This document shows positions 18,701 to 33,700 of a stretch of 64,000 nucleotides of DNA, one piece after another. The first letter of the stretch is position 1; each line of letters starts with the position of its first letter. Both the position numbers and the translations under genes were made by a program. The stretch is from a bacterium D16-34 (GTDB lineage Bacteria > Actinomycetota > Coriobacteriia > Coriobacteriales > Eggerthellaceae). The notes under the pieces are model-generated. The model was not told where the DNA came from, did no database searches, and saw nothing but the letters and a program-made list of their open reading frames with translations. The stretch lies in assembly GCA_003612515.1 (NCBI GenBank), contig RAZB01000001.1:496001-560000 (forward strand). Reading direction: 5' to 3'.

Positions 18701-21700
18701 TATTAATAAAGTAGAGCTGTACTCGCTCGATCCGACCAACTCACCGGTTACCCTTACCCGTAAAGACCTCGATCAATACATTGTTAAGTCAACAGACACT
18801 ACTCTGATTGATAAGTATGGAACCGACGCTATTGGATGCGCTGTTATTCCTGCAAGCGTTTGGGGCAACTATTATTTCCAGCGCGTTGTTATTGACTTTG
18901 AGGATATGGGCGAAGAGAAAGCAACTACGCTGGCAGATGATGTCTACGTAGCGCTTTTTGGTACGCCAACGTTGGTGGGCACACGTACTGCATCTGCAAC
19001 GCTGCAGTCTACGCACGGAACGCAAGACAAGAGTTCTACCGGAACTGCATGGCTCAACGTTACTACCATCAATCCGCAAATTGGCGTTAATTCGTACTGG
19101 ACCAAAGACAATGGTGCGCAAAATGATGGCGAAAACACCATGGTGCCCTATCGTTGGGGCGAAAACCCCGCGCATGAAAGCGTATGGTTTAGATACTACC
19201 TGCAAAACAATACGGAATCTTCGGCTGACGAAGTAGCTTTCGACATGGAAATGGACGAGTTGTCCTACAATGCGAAGGGCAACCTGCGCGGCTTTGTGGC
19301 AACCGAGTTGCGTATCCCAGGATTTAGCGAAGATCCCGACAACGCAGGTGAATACATTCACACTTCAGGTATTGTTGATGGCATTGAGATCTACGACATT
19401 GATGACAACAAGGTTGCCGACTTTGATATGGCAACGCTGGCCTCAACCTATCTGGATAAAGCAACCGGCGAATTGTCAATCCCGCTTGAGAAGCTGACAG
19501 GAGTAACCGATGTTAAGCGCATTCGCCTTCGCTATGCAACGCTGAACTCGTTCGTTACGGGAGACAAGACGCTTTATACCTATGTATATGGCAAGGTTGA
19601 AACGCATGGTGCTTGGACCAACCGCGATTCTGGTTATAACTGGACGCACGCTCTGTACAACCAGCGCTACACGCGTTCTACAGCAAACTTCAAGCCGCTT
19701 AATGATAATTACGGATCAAGCGTATCTCGTAGTGCCAATTATCGTTTGCACATCGGTTGGTTTGCGTGGGCGTCTTCTTCAAACGCGTTTAAGGCCGCCG
19801 CATCTATTCCGGTGACCAGCACGGATACAAAAGCTTCGCGCGTTGAGGTTGGTATTGACCAAGACAACGTTGGTTATGATTTCGCTATTCGCAACAACAC
19901 AGATTCGCGTTCAGACGAAAACACGATCACGTTCACGGTTGATTCTGTGAGCAACAAAAAAGTTGCGCCAGGTGTGGGGGTTCATGGCTTTAAGGCAAGG
20001 ACGTTTACCTTTGATGAGGCCTTGACCAAGATGGGCACCAACTCCGATGGCACTTCAACTTTCAAGCAGCTTGCGTTTACGTTCATGAACCCGTTGACCG
20101 GCACTGCTTCGGCTACACCTGATGTTGTCATCACGTTGGCTGACCTCGCAAAATACAAGCAAGCTGATGGCACCTATAAGTTCGATCTTGAAAGTGGCGT
20201 GTTTGCTTCATTTGCAACGAGCCATCTATCTACAGTTGTAGCAAGCTACGACACAATCGATCCGTGGTATGAGGGCATCACGCTGCACGCATCAACACGC
20301 GGTATTGCAGATTGGTATGACACCTATTCGCCACTGTATATTTGGGGACCGGATCAGAACAACAATTACACCAATACCAATCCAAACCCGGTAACCTATT
20401 TGCGTTTGACTATGGTTGGTCGCCAAACTGGTTCAGAAGACGGAACTGCATCAACCGCACAATATCCCGAGCTTTCGGTTCCTCGTCCTGGTTTGCATGT
20501 TCGCACCCATGCTCAATATGTCGAAGTGACAGAGGGCAACCAAGGCTACATCGTCGGCAACGACGATAATGCTCGTACCCACTTAGCGGTTCCCTATGAC
20601 CGTGACTATGTCATGTGGGCAGAATTCTGGAACAGCTCAGGTTATTCAACGCTTGACGATGTGGATATGGACACGTCGCTCTATATTGCACGCGAATCAG
20701 GTATCATCACCGATGAAGGTGGTGCTACCACAACGGCATGGACGGGCTTCCATACTACGAAAGTCACTATCACCAATGACTTGATTGCCAAGTATGAAAA
20801 TCCTGGCAACATCTTGTTGTATGGCGCAGCTGATACTGACACCACCACGTCGCTCAAGGCAACTTTGACACCCGTTAAAGATGCTTCAGGTGAAGTGACT
20901 GGTTGGAAGGCGCCTGATGGTTCTGTCATCAACCGTGAAGCTAATGGCAACATGGTTATCACCGAAGCTCAAATGCGCAGCTGGGGCATTCATCATCTTT
21001 CGCGCTTCAACCTTTACAGCTGGAAAGATATGAATCGTGCAGGCAGCCAAAATGTAAACGCACAACGCGTGCTCTTTGATGGTTTCGCTGACGCAGCTAT
21101 TGGTTCTGAGCGTGTCTTTATTACCGCAACTGGCACCAATCATTTGCGCGGCTTGCGTGATGACTTGCCGAGTGACTACAACCACCAGTATCAAATCTCC
21201 CGCAAAGACGATACGTGCATTTTGATGTCGAAGATGTTCTTTGATGCAACGTCGCGTGCTGCTTACAACGACGGTGGTGCAAACCGTTTCGATAAATGGT
21301 CATACACAACCGATGCATGCCACCGCCATTATTGGTATGTTGGTACTGAGCCCGATACGCGTCTTGATGTTGGATATAAGACGCAAGCGTCGTTTACGTT
21401 TGACTTTAGGCAGAACAACAACAACTCAATTGAAGGCGCATGCCACCTTGAGCAAAACTACGTGAACTACCAAACGCTCGATGGTCGTACCTACAACACG
21501 GCAGCAAACCTTGAGGTCGTACAGAACATTCCGTCAGACAACTTCGACGCTTATTATGTACGCGTTCATCGCTATGCGCTTAACTACCTCAACTCCATAA
21601 CGGTTTATTACGGTGATGGTACAAGCTTCACCATAGATAAAGCTGCCATTCAGCTGGCAGGTCTCAATTCAGTTGAGACTGATAGTTCGGGCAATTCGCA

Positions 21701-24700
21701 ATTTATGCGCCTGAATTTGCTGTACAAAGAAAATGGTCAGCATAAGCCTAATTTCGATACCACGGCTGCGGGCAAGCAATATGCCTATAAAGATGCATTT
21801 AGCGCATACGATCAGGCAAACGAACCTCTGATTGGGGATCGTGTAACGACAATTGTATACAACTTAGACATCAACCAAGCACAGTATGCTGCTGATGCGG
21901 CTGACGGTTCTAAGCGTGCAAACCAGACTGACTTTGGCACCTGGTATAACTACGCAAATCCGGCTGTTGACTCATTTGAGGTAACCGGTCGTTTGTATCG
22001 TCCCAGCAATGACATCTACTGCACGACCAACGTGAAGATGCGCATTGGTGGCGAACATTCTGCAACGAAGCGTCCGGGTGCTGTAGCTGTTCAGCGTTAT
22101 GACTCTGGCGATAGCCATGACGACCATCGCTCAATCTTCAGCTATCAGGACTACCATGATACTAACGGGTATTATCACAGCCACGAAGCACAGAAGATGC
22201 GTCATCTCATGACCAGTGCTCGCATGAGTGCTCGTGAGTCTGCAGTTTTTACGCGCAAAGGCGTTCATGAGAACTTCACCGAAGGCAACGATGGTGACGA
22301 GAGCTTGCGCTTTGCATCAGACCAGCATTACTCAGTGTCGTTCTATAGGCTTTATGAACCGTATGGTTATACCGGCGGATGGGAAGTAGACGAATTCTCT
22401 GGCAAGATCAGCTTTGCCGACCAGGCAATACTGCGCGACACCATGCCAGTGTGCGAACCTGACCCTGAGTTGCAATACTACGGTTTCTTGTCGACCGGCA
22501 TGCAAATGATCAATCGCACCAATGGCGAAGACTTGCTGCCGCACGTAAAGAAAGTGGTCTTCAATCTTCGCAAATATACGATGAACGCTGATGGGGCAAC
22601 TTATTCAACTTCAACGCGCCAAGTAACACTTGATCGTGCCCAGTTGGGAGTAGACGCCGCCATTGCAAACAACACTGGTGTGTATGTGTACTTTGCACGT
22701 CCAAACGAAGATCCTGCAACCGAGCTACAGAACTACGGCTTGAACAAGTGCGTCAAGTTGGCCTTGGACGAAAACGAATTCGTCGTGAGCTACGACATCG
22801 TCATGCAGAACTTCGGTGGCGACATTGACCACACCAAAGAAACGGGTCGCGGTTATACGCCCAATCGCAACATGGGCAATTCAGACCGTGACGTATATGT
22901 GTATGGTCGCCCTTACACCTACAAGAATCAAAAGCCCACGACGCTTGCCGACTCTACTAATACGTCGTTTACCTACGGTCACAACTATCTGACCGGCTTG
23001 TATGATGACGAAAATCCGACGGTTCTGAACTGGGGCAACTACTACAACGAGCATGCAACCGAACAAGCATATATGATGGGTTACCTCATTCCGTATGGCT
23101 ACAACACATCAATCCAGCGCTACAACAACGATAGCTCTATTGGTAGCTTGGTTGACTATGCATCCAACAACTTAACACCTGCCTCTGATACCTTCGAGGT
23201 GCGCTTCCAGAACATTTCGGATCGCAACCCAGGTAAAGACGACCAATATCGTGCTTCACATATCAGCGCGGTTGGCTTGCAAACAACGACATCAAGTTAC
23301 TTCCGCATGCAGCATGTCTATGTGCCGCGCGAGTTGGTGCCAGGTGACGAAAAGAGCGATCCTGACTGGTTGTTGCTCAAGAAATTCACCTTCACCTTTA
23401 ATGGTCAAACAGTTTCGGTTGACTGGAAAGACCTCGTGGCAACCGGTGTTGTTTCTGCTACGCCGCTTACAACCGGCAAATATGTTGGTTGTTATGAAGT
23501 TGACCTTGAGCGCTATCTGCGCGAACAACTAAATGCTGGCAATATTACGCTTCGCACTTATACCGCAGTGTCGGCAACGAACATGATTGATGGCTTTGCC
23601 CCTGATATTGCAACGGTCAACCTGACCTATGTTGATACGCGCATTGCTACCTTAGCGCTTGAATTTGAGTCACCGAACGCTCATCGTGCTAAGCCTGAAA
23701 CGATGCTTGACTCTGGTCAGTGGCTGGCTGCTGATAAGAACAACACCTCAGGCAATGGCCGCAACTTTGCTTTTGCCTACGACGGCGTCTATGCTGATCG
23801 TACCGTTGAGGATTTCAAAACCGCAACAGCTACCACTGCAACTGATTTGAATGCAGGTAATTGGAATGAGACTTCAACGCCGTCATTCGGTAAGCAAGGT
23901 CAAGCATTTAGTCAAATTACCAGCACAGAAACGCTGAGCATTGTGCCGAACTCGATCAAGACCAAAGACCCCAACCATAATGTGTTGACGGGCAATTCGC
24001 TTGATTGGTACGCGCAAGATTATCTCAACCATCGCTTGGCATCCATGGAAACTTCTATGGTGCGTGGCAAGACGGTAAATCTCAATGGCACGTCGACCAA
24101 GATCTTTGGCTATGACGCTGATGATACTGATATCTCGTCACCGTTTAGCTTCGATCCTGATTCAAATGCTGTGCAAACTGGTGTGCCTGATGGCGGTTTG
24201 TATGCTGGCGACTACATCGAATACACCTTATATGTAGGTGCTCAAAGCGGATCTGCTTTGCCACTTGAACATGTAGACGCTCGCTTCCAGGTACCGCGCG
24301 GTCAGCGCATCGTGGGATGGGAAGTGGCTAAAGCGCAAGATGTTGATGGAAATTGGTACGAGCGCAACAATACCGGCTACGACGTTGTTGCTCAGATTGG
24401 CAATGCCGATCTAACGGTTATGCGCGATGCTCCACAACAGGTCGATATGTCTCGTGTGGACAATCCGGCGCATACAACTGATCCAACCGAGCCTGAAACC
24501 ATTGAAGAGTATGACAACAACCGTGCGCTTGTCTTTAATATTGGTCAGGACAAGTGGGATGAGAATGGCAATATTACCGATCCTGAAACGCGTCAATTTG
24601 CAGCAGGCGAGGGAGTATATATCCGCGTTATTACGCAAATGACTTCTGAGCTTGGATCCGATGAGTATGATGCGTCTGAGAATTCGCCATTCAAAAACGA

Positions 24701-27700
24701 CTCGCCGTCTTATCAAGACACTCGCCTGCAAGCTGATTTCTATGCGGTGTCTGCTCCGATGCACGGCTTCTTGCAATATCGCATCCCCGGTGGTGGCGAC
24801 AACAATCATGACGTATTCGTCACCCAATCCGATGGTGGCCTTGAGCATGTGCAATATTGGCGCGGCATGACCGCTGCTTGCGGCAAGATGCAATTTGGCG
24901 CACATGACTATTCATTCGTGCGTTTCTATAACCATGGTTATGACCGTGTACGTGGTGGCGAAAACCATCGCGACGACACAACGATGGCCATTCGCTTTAC
25001 CGGTACCGACCGCTATGGCAACACGCCGCGTACCGATGGCGAAACTGCACAATATACCGTTCAAAATATCAAGAACCCGACGTTCCATACTACCGACATC
25101 ACGGTGACAGCTCGATTCTATGACAGCCAAGGTCGTCAGGTATTTGAGATGACTGATACGCCTAAGCTTGCGAATGGCACTGCCGCGGTTCGCAAAGATG
25201 CAAATGGTAAGGCGGTTGAGCTCAGCTATCCCTCAACGCTGCCAAATAGCGTTAACCTAGATGGTTCAGGTGCTGCAAATCAACGTCCGGACATCTTCGT
25301 TGAGTACTATGATTCCAAGGCGCTTGCCGCTGATGGCACGATGGGCGATTGGGTTGACTACAAGACACTCATGGCAAACAATGCCGCTCGTCCGCAAGAG
25401 CCTTCGGACGAAGGATATTATGAGAATGCCAATCCGTTCAGAACCGTCATGGCAATTCGTTGGACCTACTATGATGTGCCTGCAACGGCAACGGCTTCAA
25501 ATACCAATACGGCATTTGCCCTCGATGATGTAGCTTTGGTTGGTGTCGGTCGTTATGAAAACGTACGCACAAACGGTGAGCTTAATGAGTCTTGGCAGTC
25601 TGAATATGGCTTCCCCATTGACGTTGCCTTCACGCATCGTCATCACGAGCAAACCGCGCTCGACTTCTACAACGTCACCACTGACACCGATGCAGGTGGT
25701 TTGGTGAGAGGGGATGCGGTTGAGCACGCGACCATCAAGACAAAGCAGGATGAAAACAACTCCACTACGTTGCGCGTATATCGTCGCACGCCGGTCATTC
25801 GCTTCCAGAATCAGGTATTCCAGACTGAAGCTCAGGTAGAAGCCACCAATGCACGCACGTGGGATGCTGCACAAAAGACTGGCTATATCCCTGGTGAGCA
25901 GTTCTGGTACAAAGACACCTTGTGGAACTTGCCAAAGGGCACCAATGGTGCAATGGATATTGAGGGCGAAATTTATAACCCCGTCTTCTATGAGCGCATT
26001 CCGGTCGATTACCTCAAAGCAGCTGACGGATCCACTATTGATGCGGCTTATCTCGAGGCACATCTGCAAGGAAATGTCCGCTGGTTAGATAAGGACGGCA
26101 ATGACGTTTCTGCTGATCGTTTGCGCGGTATGAAGCTGCAAGTTACGCAAGTTCCCTATAGCGAGGCTCCGCAATACGCAAGCGACTTCGGCGGCATGAT
26201 GAACTACACCTCGACGCAGATGGGTTACACCAACACGCGTCGTGGTAAGCCATTTGCGGACATGAACCCCACAGCAAGTGGGGTGAGCGAACAAACTGAG
26301 TTTGCGCTCTTCCGCATTGAGTGGGTTGCAGATCCAAACGCCGAAGAGTCTGGATCAGTAGTGCCTCCTGGACGCGAAGAGGTTTCTCCGGTTGATTTGG
26401 TGGTACCCGGAACGACCTGTGTCGAAGTTGGCGATACCATTGAGTTGTGGTTCGATGTTACCGCAGCCATTGATGGCCTGCCGCAGGTTTACAACGTGCT
26501 GTCTGCAAACAAGTCAGGCACCGCAGGCAAAGAGCCGGCATACTTCCCCCGTGTTGGTGAGTACTGGACCGACTATGAGTATCAGTATGACAACCGCTAC
26601 TGGGCTGGTGCATCAGGCGCGAACCCGTTTGGCGCGGCCAACTATGGCTTTAGCGGCCTGGTGAATGTCGAAGGCGCCCTTCGCCTAAGCACAGAAGGTG
26701 CGCTCATGGACATGGATTCGCTGTTGCATGAGTCTGCCTTTACGGCTGATAGACCCAAGAATACTGACCGTTGGGAAATGTTCGATGGTTCGTTGTCATT
26801 CATTCCTGGTTCGCAAGACAACGTAAATAGTTCTTATACCTACAACAACCGCGGCAATGCAGGTAACCTTGGTGTATACCTCGACGAAGACGTGAAGACT
26901 TCGCGCTTCGTGCAATACATCCGTTACACGCCGGTTCGTCCTGCTGGTGCAGCTGAGCTGGTTGCTAACGATTTGCCGCAAGATGTTTATTTCATCACCT
27001 ATGAAAACTATGCCAACAACTACAACTTCAACAACACCTGGGGTCGTGACTACTATCGCTATGTCACGAAGCCTCGCACGCTTGGTGTGCTGCAGTCTAC
27101 GGTTGATGAAAATGGCGTAACTCGTCAGACGCGTTGGGGATCAACCACGCCTTTGGTATGGAGCCAAACGCGTTTGCACTTGCAGAAGGCATGGCTGGCA
27201 ACTTCTTCTGAGATGGTGCCCGACGCTTCCACCAACAACTACATGGCTCAGCGCCAATACTTAAACGGTCGCGACGCTACGAAGTGGTGGTATGAGAGCA
27301 CCTATTATGGAAGCAATGTAGCTGCATGCATTTATCGCGATCATCGCGGCGTCATTTACGGCCAGTACAATTCAACGCTTGAATACAACCAAGATTACAC
27401 ATCAAGGTTGCAAGCATATAACTATGGTGACCGTAACGTAGACGGCGTTGAGTTTACCTATATCATGCCGCGCGGTACTGAACCAAAACTTGATGAAGAT
27501 GGCAACATCCAAGTAAGCGCTGGTGTGCTTGAAAGCGTTGGCGGACCGAGTGGCTATGGCTCAACGCCGACATCAAGCGATGGTTATGCCACAATCGATC
27601 CGGATCTTATTGATGTTGAAATCGTGCAAACACCATATGGCCCCTACCAAGGCTATGATGCACCGAGCGATTCGCAAAATCCTGCCGATTGGCGCAATGG

Positions 27701-30700
27701 TTTACAAATTGCTAATGCAACAAACGGCGACAGGTCATCCGATGTAGCATTGTCGACATATACGTCCAATGCATCTGCTTCAACAAGCAATCAGACGCAA
27801 GCCTATGTCGAAAGCTCGCAGCCGTGGGTTCTCAAGATCACGGTTCGCCAAAGCTTGGGCAAGTGGTTTGGTCGCAACATTGACGGTACGCCAGATGAGG
27901 CATCTACGCTTGTAAACTCTGCTGACCCCGACAATTACTCGGGCATGGCAGGCTATAAGATTCGCGTGGATATTGCTTCGCATGTATTCGCCAACAACCT
28001 ATCTTCAATGTGGTATGACCGCGTGCTGACGCGCCCGGTTGATACGCGTGAAGTCAGTGGTGCAGATACGTCTGCTGGCGAACTTCCTTCAAAGTCTTCG
28101 GCCTATTATCAGGTTTATGACTTGGATCATTACGAGGGTCGCGAGGTCACTGAAAACCGTGGTCACACGGGAGCATTCAGTATGGATCTCCAGCCGTTTG
28201 GCATGGACTACAAATGGATGCTACGCGAATGGCATGCAGGCAATTATGGACGTGAGAACTTAGACCAGCGCTATGACCTTGCCTATGGCTCACCGAGCAT
28301 GCCTTCGGTTAATGGACGAACCGTGCTCAACAACACCGTTCAGGCAACCTCTGCTACACCTGCGGGTGTTAAAGTGGACGATTCAGATACGGTGAGTTGG
28401 AACTTGGCTTACAAGGGCGAAGGTTCGACCACTGCTGACGGCGGCGCCATTTATGCACAAACGGGTACGCGTGCTCAGCAGCGTACGCCATTTGTGCGCG
28501 TATGGAACTCTATTGGCGCTGATGGTGTAACCGATGAGGCTGCATCATATTACTTGGAGTCAGAAGGTGACAGGCGCCAGCTTAACGTTCACATTGAGAA
28601 TCGCTATTGGTGGAATGACTTGGCGCTTGACGTCAACAATATCAACCGCAACGATTACAACTCATGGGGCTATAACGAAATTCACAATCATACCTATGCT
28701 ATAAATGGCGGCTCAATGGGTACGCTTGTGATGCCAACGGTTACGATTGTTCTGCCTGAAAACATCGTGCCAGTGCATCAAGCAACCGGCAAACCCTACG
28801 ACATGAAGCCTGATGTCGAACAAGCAATGGATGTTGCTGACTGGAACGTTGTTTATGCTGATGACGCTAAGGCCTCAACGCGCTCGAAGCTCTCAGATGC
28901 CAACAACGAATCAGACGCACAAAAGACTGCAGACTTTGATGCGACGGTTACCTATGAACAGGTGACAGCTGAAAGTGGTGACACCGATTACCGCTTCGTC
29001 GTTCGCTTTACAGCAAATGGTACCTACACCAATGGCGATAAAGACACCGAGCAACGCATCCGTACCAACGAGATGGACACGTTCAAGCTTGAGATCATGT
29101 CATTGGGCGAAAGCCGTCATAATGCGGGCGAGGAAAATCGCTTAGAGACAACGCGCTCTTATGAGAATATTCGCACGTTTGTCTCCTCTAAGATGGGCGG
29201 CTTCCAATATATAACTGACGACCAGATCCCGAACAATCCTTATACGGTTGGTTCGCGCGCAGCATACCGTCATATTGGTGGTGCAGCTGATGACCAACGC
29301 CTTGATGCTCGCAAGACCTATTTGGCAACGTATCGTTCTGGTTATTCAGAGTATTGGAACACCAACGAGCATATCGTTTCGAGCTTTGATCAAATTGCTG
29401 AATGGCAGCGCCAAGGACACACCTTCTATATGGCTGGTGTTATCCCGTATGACTACATTGATGATGGCGCGGCCACGATGGATCGCGTTCAGAGCAATTG
29501 GCTGCCAGGGTATCAACGTCGCTATAACGAAACCGACGGTGGCTTGGATGATGTGACAACGCCATTGTTCAACGCTGGTGTAAATGTTGAAGACTATCGC
29601 TTCCGTCCAGGTTATGCTTTGACGGCGAACTCAACCTATGGCCTTAACGAAAACAGTGCCGTTCGCACCGTTGAGACGTTTGCTCGCAACGACACAGGGG
29701 AGACTGCGAGCCGCGTAGATGGCGGCGTGGTTTCCACGCTGAAGCTGCGTACGAAGTACCCCAACGTTATATCCACCTATGAGGTTGAAATCGGCAAAGG
29801 CGACGACGGTTCGCAACCGACTGCAACGGGCAGTGGTGCAACGCGCGTTAAGAATTCAAACGGAACATATACCTATCAAGTACTGGACAATGACGGTGGC
29901 AAGACCGGTGCTGCTAATAAGAGTTTGCAGTATGGCGATACTGTCTGGTTCGCGTCTACTATCAGAAATGTGAGCTCGCCCGGTGCGACAAACCCAGCGG
30001 GTTATCTCAATGGTATGAACGTCGTTGCGCGTGCTGGTGCAGTTAAGCATGCTCGCCAAGTCTATGCACTCCATCTGCCCAAGCAGGTAACGTTCTATAA
30101 AGACAAGCCGCTGACCACAGAAAACTGTGATGACTACTTTGGCGATGACTATCAGTTCTTGGTTGAGTGGACGCATACTCCGCGTGGTACCACAACACCC
30201 ATTACTGAAACGTTTACGCCTAAACAGCTCATTGAGCAGGGCTGGACGGTTAACTTCTTGTCGCAGCCTGACTATTCGGCTAACAACTTCACCGATAGTG
30301 ACTATGCTAAGCCGGACGCAGACGATCCGCTGGATGTGATCCCGGCAGGGGCTGCCATTAAGAGCAAGTCGCATGAGGGCGAAGTGGTTGTAATTGAGAT
30401 TGCACCGCCTGATGATGCAACTGACGAAGAGTTTGAGCGCTACGATTCTATGATCGAAGCGTTCTGGGAAGGCGTGCGTTGCGATGGCTACTTTGGCATC
30501 GGCGATGTCATGACGCTCAAGATTAAGACACGCATAGACAACCTTGGCTCTGTAGACAGTGCGCTTGAAAACGCAAAGACCAACTATGATGAAGCGCTCA
30601 ACCAGATTCGCACGTGGGATGGCGGTACATCGCAGGCATATCTGACGCTGCATGACATGCAGATGAGGTGGCTGGATCCGGATTGCCCGGTAGCTGAGCG

Positions 30701-33700
30701 CCCTGATCATTGGAACGGCGCTGGCTGGACGCATGTCTATGAGGATACTGATGCTTCCGGTAATGTGACGAAGCGCGTTGAGACTAAGCCAACCCGTGAT
30801 GCTGCCGCAGGCCCGACAAGCCCGTTGTACAACTTTGTAAGCCAAGACATTTCACGTTTCGTCATCGCTAACAAAGTGCTTGATGGTCCGGCAAGCGTGA
30901 ATTCATCAACTGGTGAGATTATTCCTGAGAAGGACTTCGACCTCGATGATGACCTGACCGATGTTTATGAGTACGCCGAGTCCGGCTACTTCAAGGTTCG
31001 TCGCCCGAATGCATCGGTTCGTGCTGATACCGCAGCTCAACGTCGTGTGCTCTTCAGCGACGACTTCGGTGTTGCGCTGGCAGACGACTCGCATCAAGGT
31101 GGCGAAAACCAGTTCTATGTAACGCAGGCAATCAATACGGGTGCCGCGGTCAATAGCTTTATGGTTGACTGGCAAGTGCCTTATTGGGCAACTGCGGAAG
31201 GCAGTGTATATGACGCTCCGTTTAATGATCCGAATACGCCGGTAATTCGCACGCGTCCTTATGTTGATCGTATCAACTCGGGCGTTTGGGAGATTCCGGG
31301 TGCTACGTGGTCAGACTACGTCGACGCTGAGGGTAATCCGTGTGATGCGGATACCGAAGGTGCTCGCAGGGCGCCTGGTGCTACCCCGACAAATGATAAA
31401 GCTGAAGATGAGACGAAGCTGCGTGTCTTTGTCATGGCGCGTGTGGTTGACTGCACGCCAACAAGCCGCACCGGTGTTTACTATGAGCAAAATGGTGCTG
31501 AGCGCCAAGAGTTTGAAAACTATGCGTTGCCCGGATCTGACGCCGATCGTGATTACTATTTCGGCGAAGATGACACGCTTGATTTCAACACAGCCGATGG
31601 CACTACAGGAACGTGGCGTATCGTTGGTGACCAGGCCGGTTATGCGGTTTCTGACAAGACCAACAATGTTATCGATGTGTCTAACATTTATCTGTCAGGC
31701 TACACTGACATTCGACAAATCCGCTGGGTTGTCAAAGCTGTTGAGCCGGGTACGACCGGATGGGCTGCGCTTGCCAATGATAAAGCCGCATATGACACGC
31801 CAATTCCAACTGGTTTCCGTTTGGATGTTGACGCAATGCCCTATGACGCAAGCACCGCTGAAACACGCGCCGCAACTTCAGGCAAACAGGAAGCTTATGA
31901 GGTAGACCCCGATCAGTTCAACACAGGTTGGGAATGGGATAAGGACGAAAACGGTCGTTATATCTATGACGAAAAAGGCAATCATGTAACTATTGCCAAG
32001 ACGGTTATGCCTGAATCGTTAACCGATAATGCGGCTGGTGTGCTTATTCACTCGCGTACCCTTGAGGACTTCGACACTTCACGCAGCTTAGGCATCACGT
32101 CTCCGCTGCTCAAAGATGGTCCGACCACAAAGGCAGTTGCAGCAAATGCAGCAGCTCATATGAATCATTATGCAACCGTTTCGCTTCGCTATGACGATAC
32201 GAAGTTTACGCAGCCACAGCGTTCGCGTGCAGGCTTCTATCGTGACGCAGAATATCCAACGCTTCGCATTAATATGGAGCAGGCATACTTTACCGGCAAC
32301 TCCGCAACCTCGTTTGAATGGGTTGTCGGCAAGCCTTCAATTGACGTTGCAACGTCGCGTATGATGCGCTATTCCATCACGCTGACAAACTTGAGCGCCG
32401 ACCAGCTCAAGTCACTTGGTATGCCTACTGACTTTACGGACTATTGTTCAAATCCTGACCTCTCAATGATCTTCCCGTTCATCGAAGGATTCGGTGCGGC
32501 CTCAACGCTGTCGCCTAAGGACTTCCAATACATTCCTTATTCGCAATCGCTGTCAACCGATTGTGAGTTGAATATCAACTATAAAAATGAAGCAGTTCAG
32601 GAATTTGTCCCCGATCTGGACGAAAATGGTAATCCCATGTTTGATCCGGATACGGGCGAACCTTTGGGTTACTGGACGGTGGCCGATGGCGGTTATGCAA
32701 CACCGATCAATCATGTTAAGCCGATGTGGACATACCACATTGAGCAGCAAGACGCTTCGTTCCAGACCACGCAGGTCTTGACCAACCACGAGCTGTTGCT
32801 GACCGACCCGAAGGTTGGCGGAAGCTTAACAACACAAGACAAGCTGGGTGACGTCAACTCAGGCATGAACCGTAAGTTCATGAATTGGCAGTTCACGGGT
32901 ATGATCGACGAAGACGGACGTGCTATGCGCGGATCGCTTGGTATGGGTCAAGCTATCGTTATTGAGTTGATGATGCCTATCCGTTCGGATGCGAATTCAT
33001 CCGTTGCTCAATCCATGATGACCACTACTGGCTATGTCCATAAGTCTGGCAACTATGATCCGTATGTTCCGCTCATTCAGGGCAACGACAAGATCAGCTT
33101 CGTTCTGGACGAACGTGACGCTAACTTGGACGGCAACACCAACCAGATGATGCTCAAAGAAGAGCTTGAGGCTGCAGGCTTTGCGTCTAATATTACGCAA
33201 GACCAGTCCAAGTATTCATCATCAGTGATCAACACGATGTATACCCGCAACGTTAATGGCCCGGTTGCAGTTCCTGAAGGCACCGATTATACCTACATGG
33301 CTCAAGCTGATAACCCTGGTGCAAGCCAGCTGGTGGCGAAGAACTATGTTCATACGGTGCTTTTGGACATGCTGCCGCATGAAGGTGACACGCAGGTGTA
33401 CTTCAACAACCTCGATGACGAAGACAACCAAATTGGCATTCCGCGTGATTCGCGTTGGAACGGCTGGATTAACGATCTTGACTCCATTACGCTGACGCTG
33501 ATGGATCCTCAAGATGCCAGCAACCCGACCGGTCGCGTACTTGGAGCTGACGAGGCTACTATCTGGGTTGGTCCTATTAAGAAGGTTTCCAATGATAAGT
33601 TCATTCCGCTGCCAGAGTCAGAGCTGCCCACTATGTATGACAAGGGTCGCGACGACGAAAAGACTACCTGGATGAATGAACGCAGATCAAATCCGGCGTT

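Noticed and set aside
29856-30845. A 329-codon open frame on the minus strand inside the giant gene
   Set aside because: It is antisense to a clearly coding frame, has no ribosome site or family resemblance, and similar shadows occur along the whole gene.
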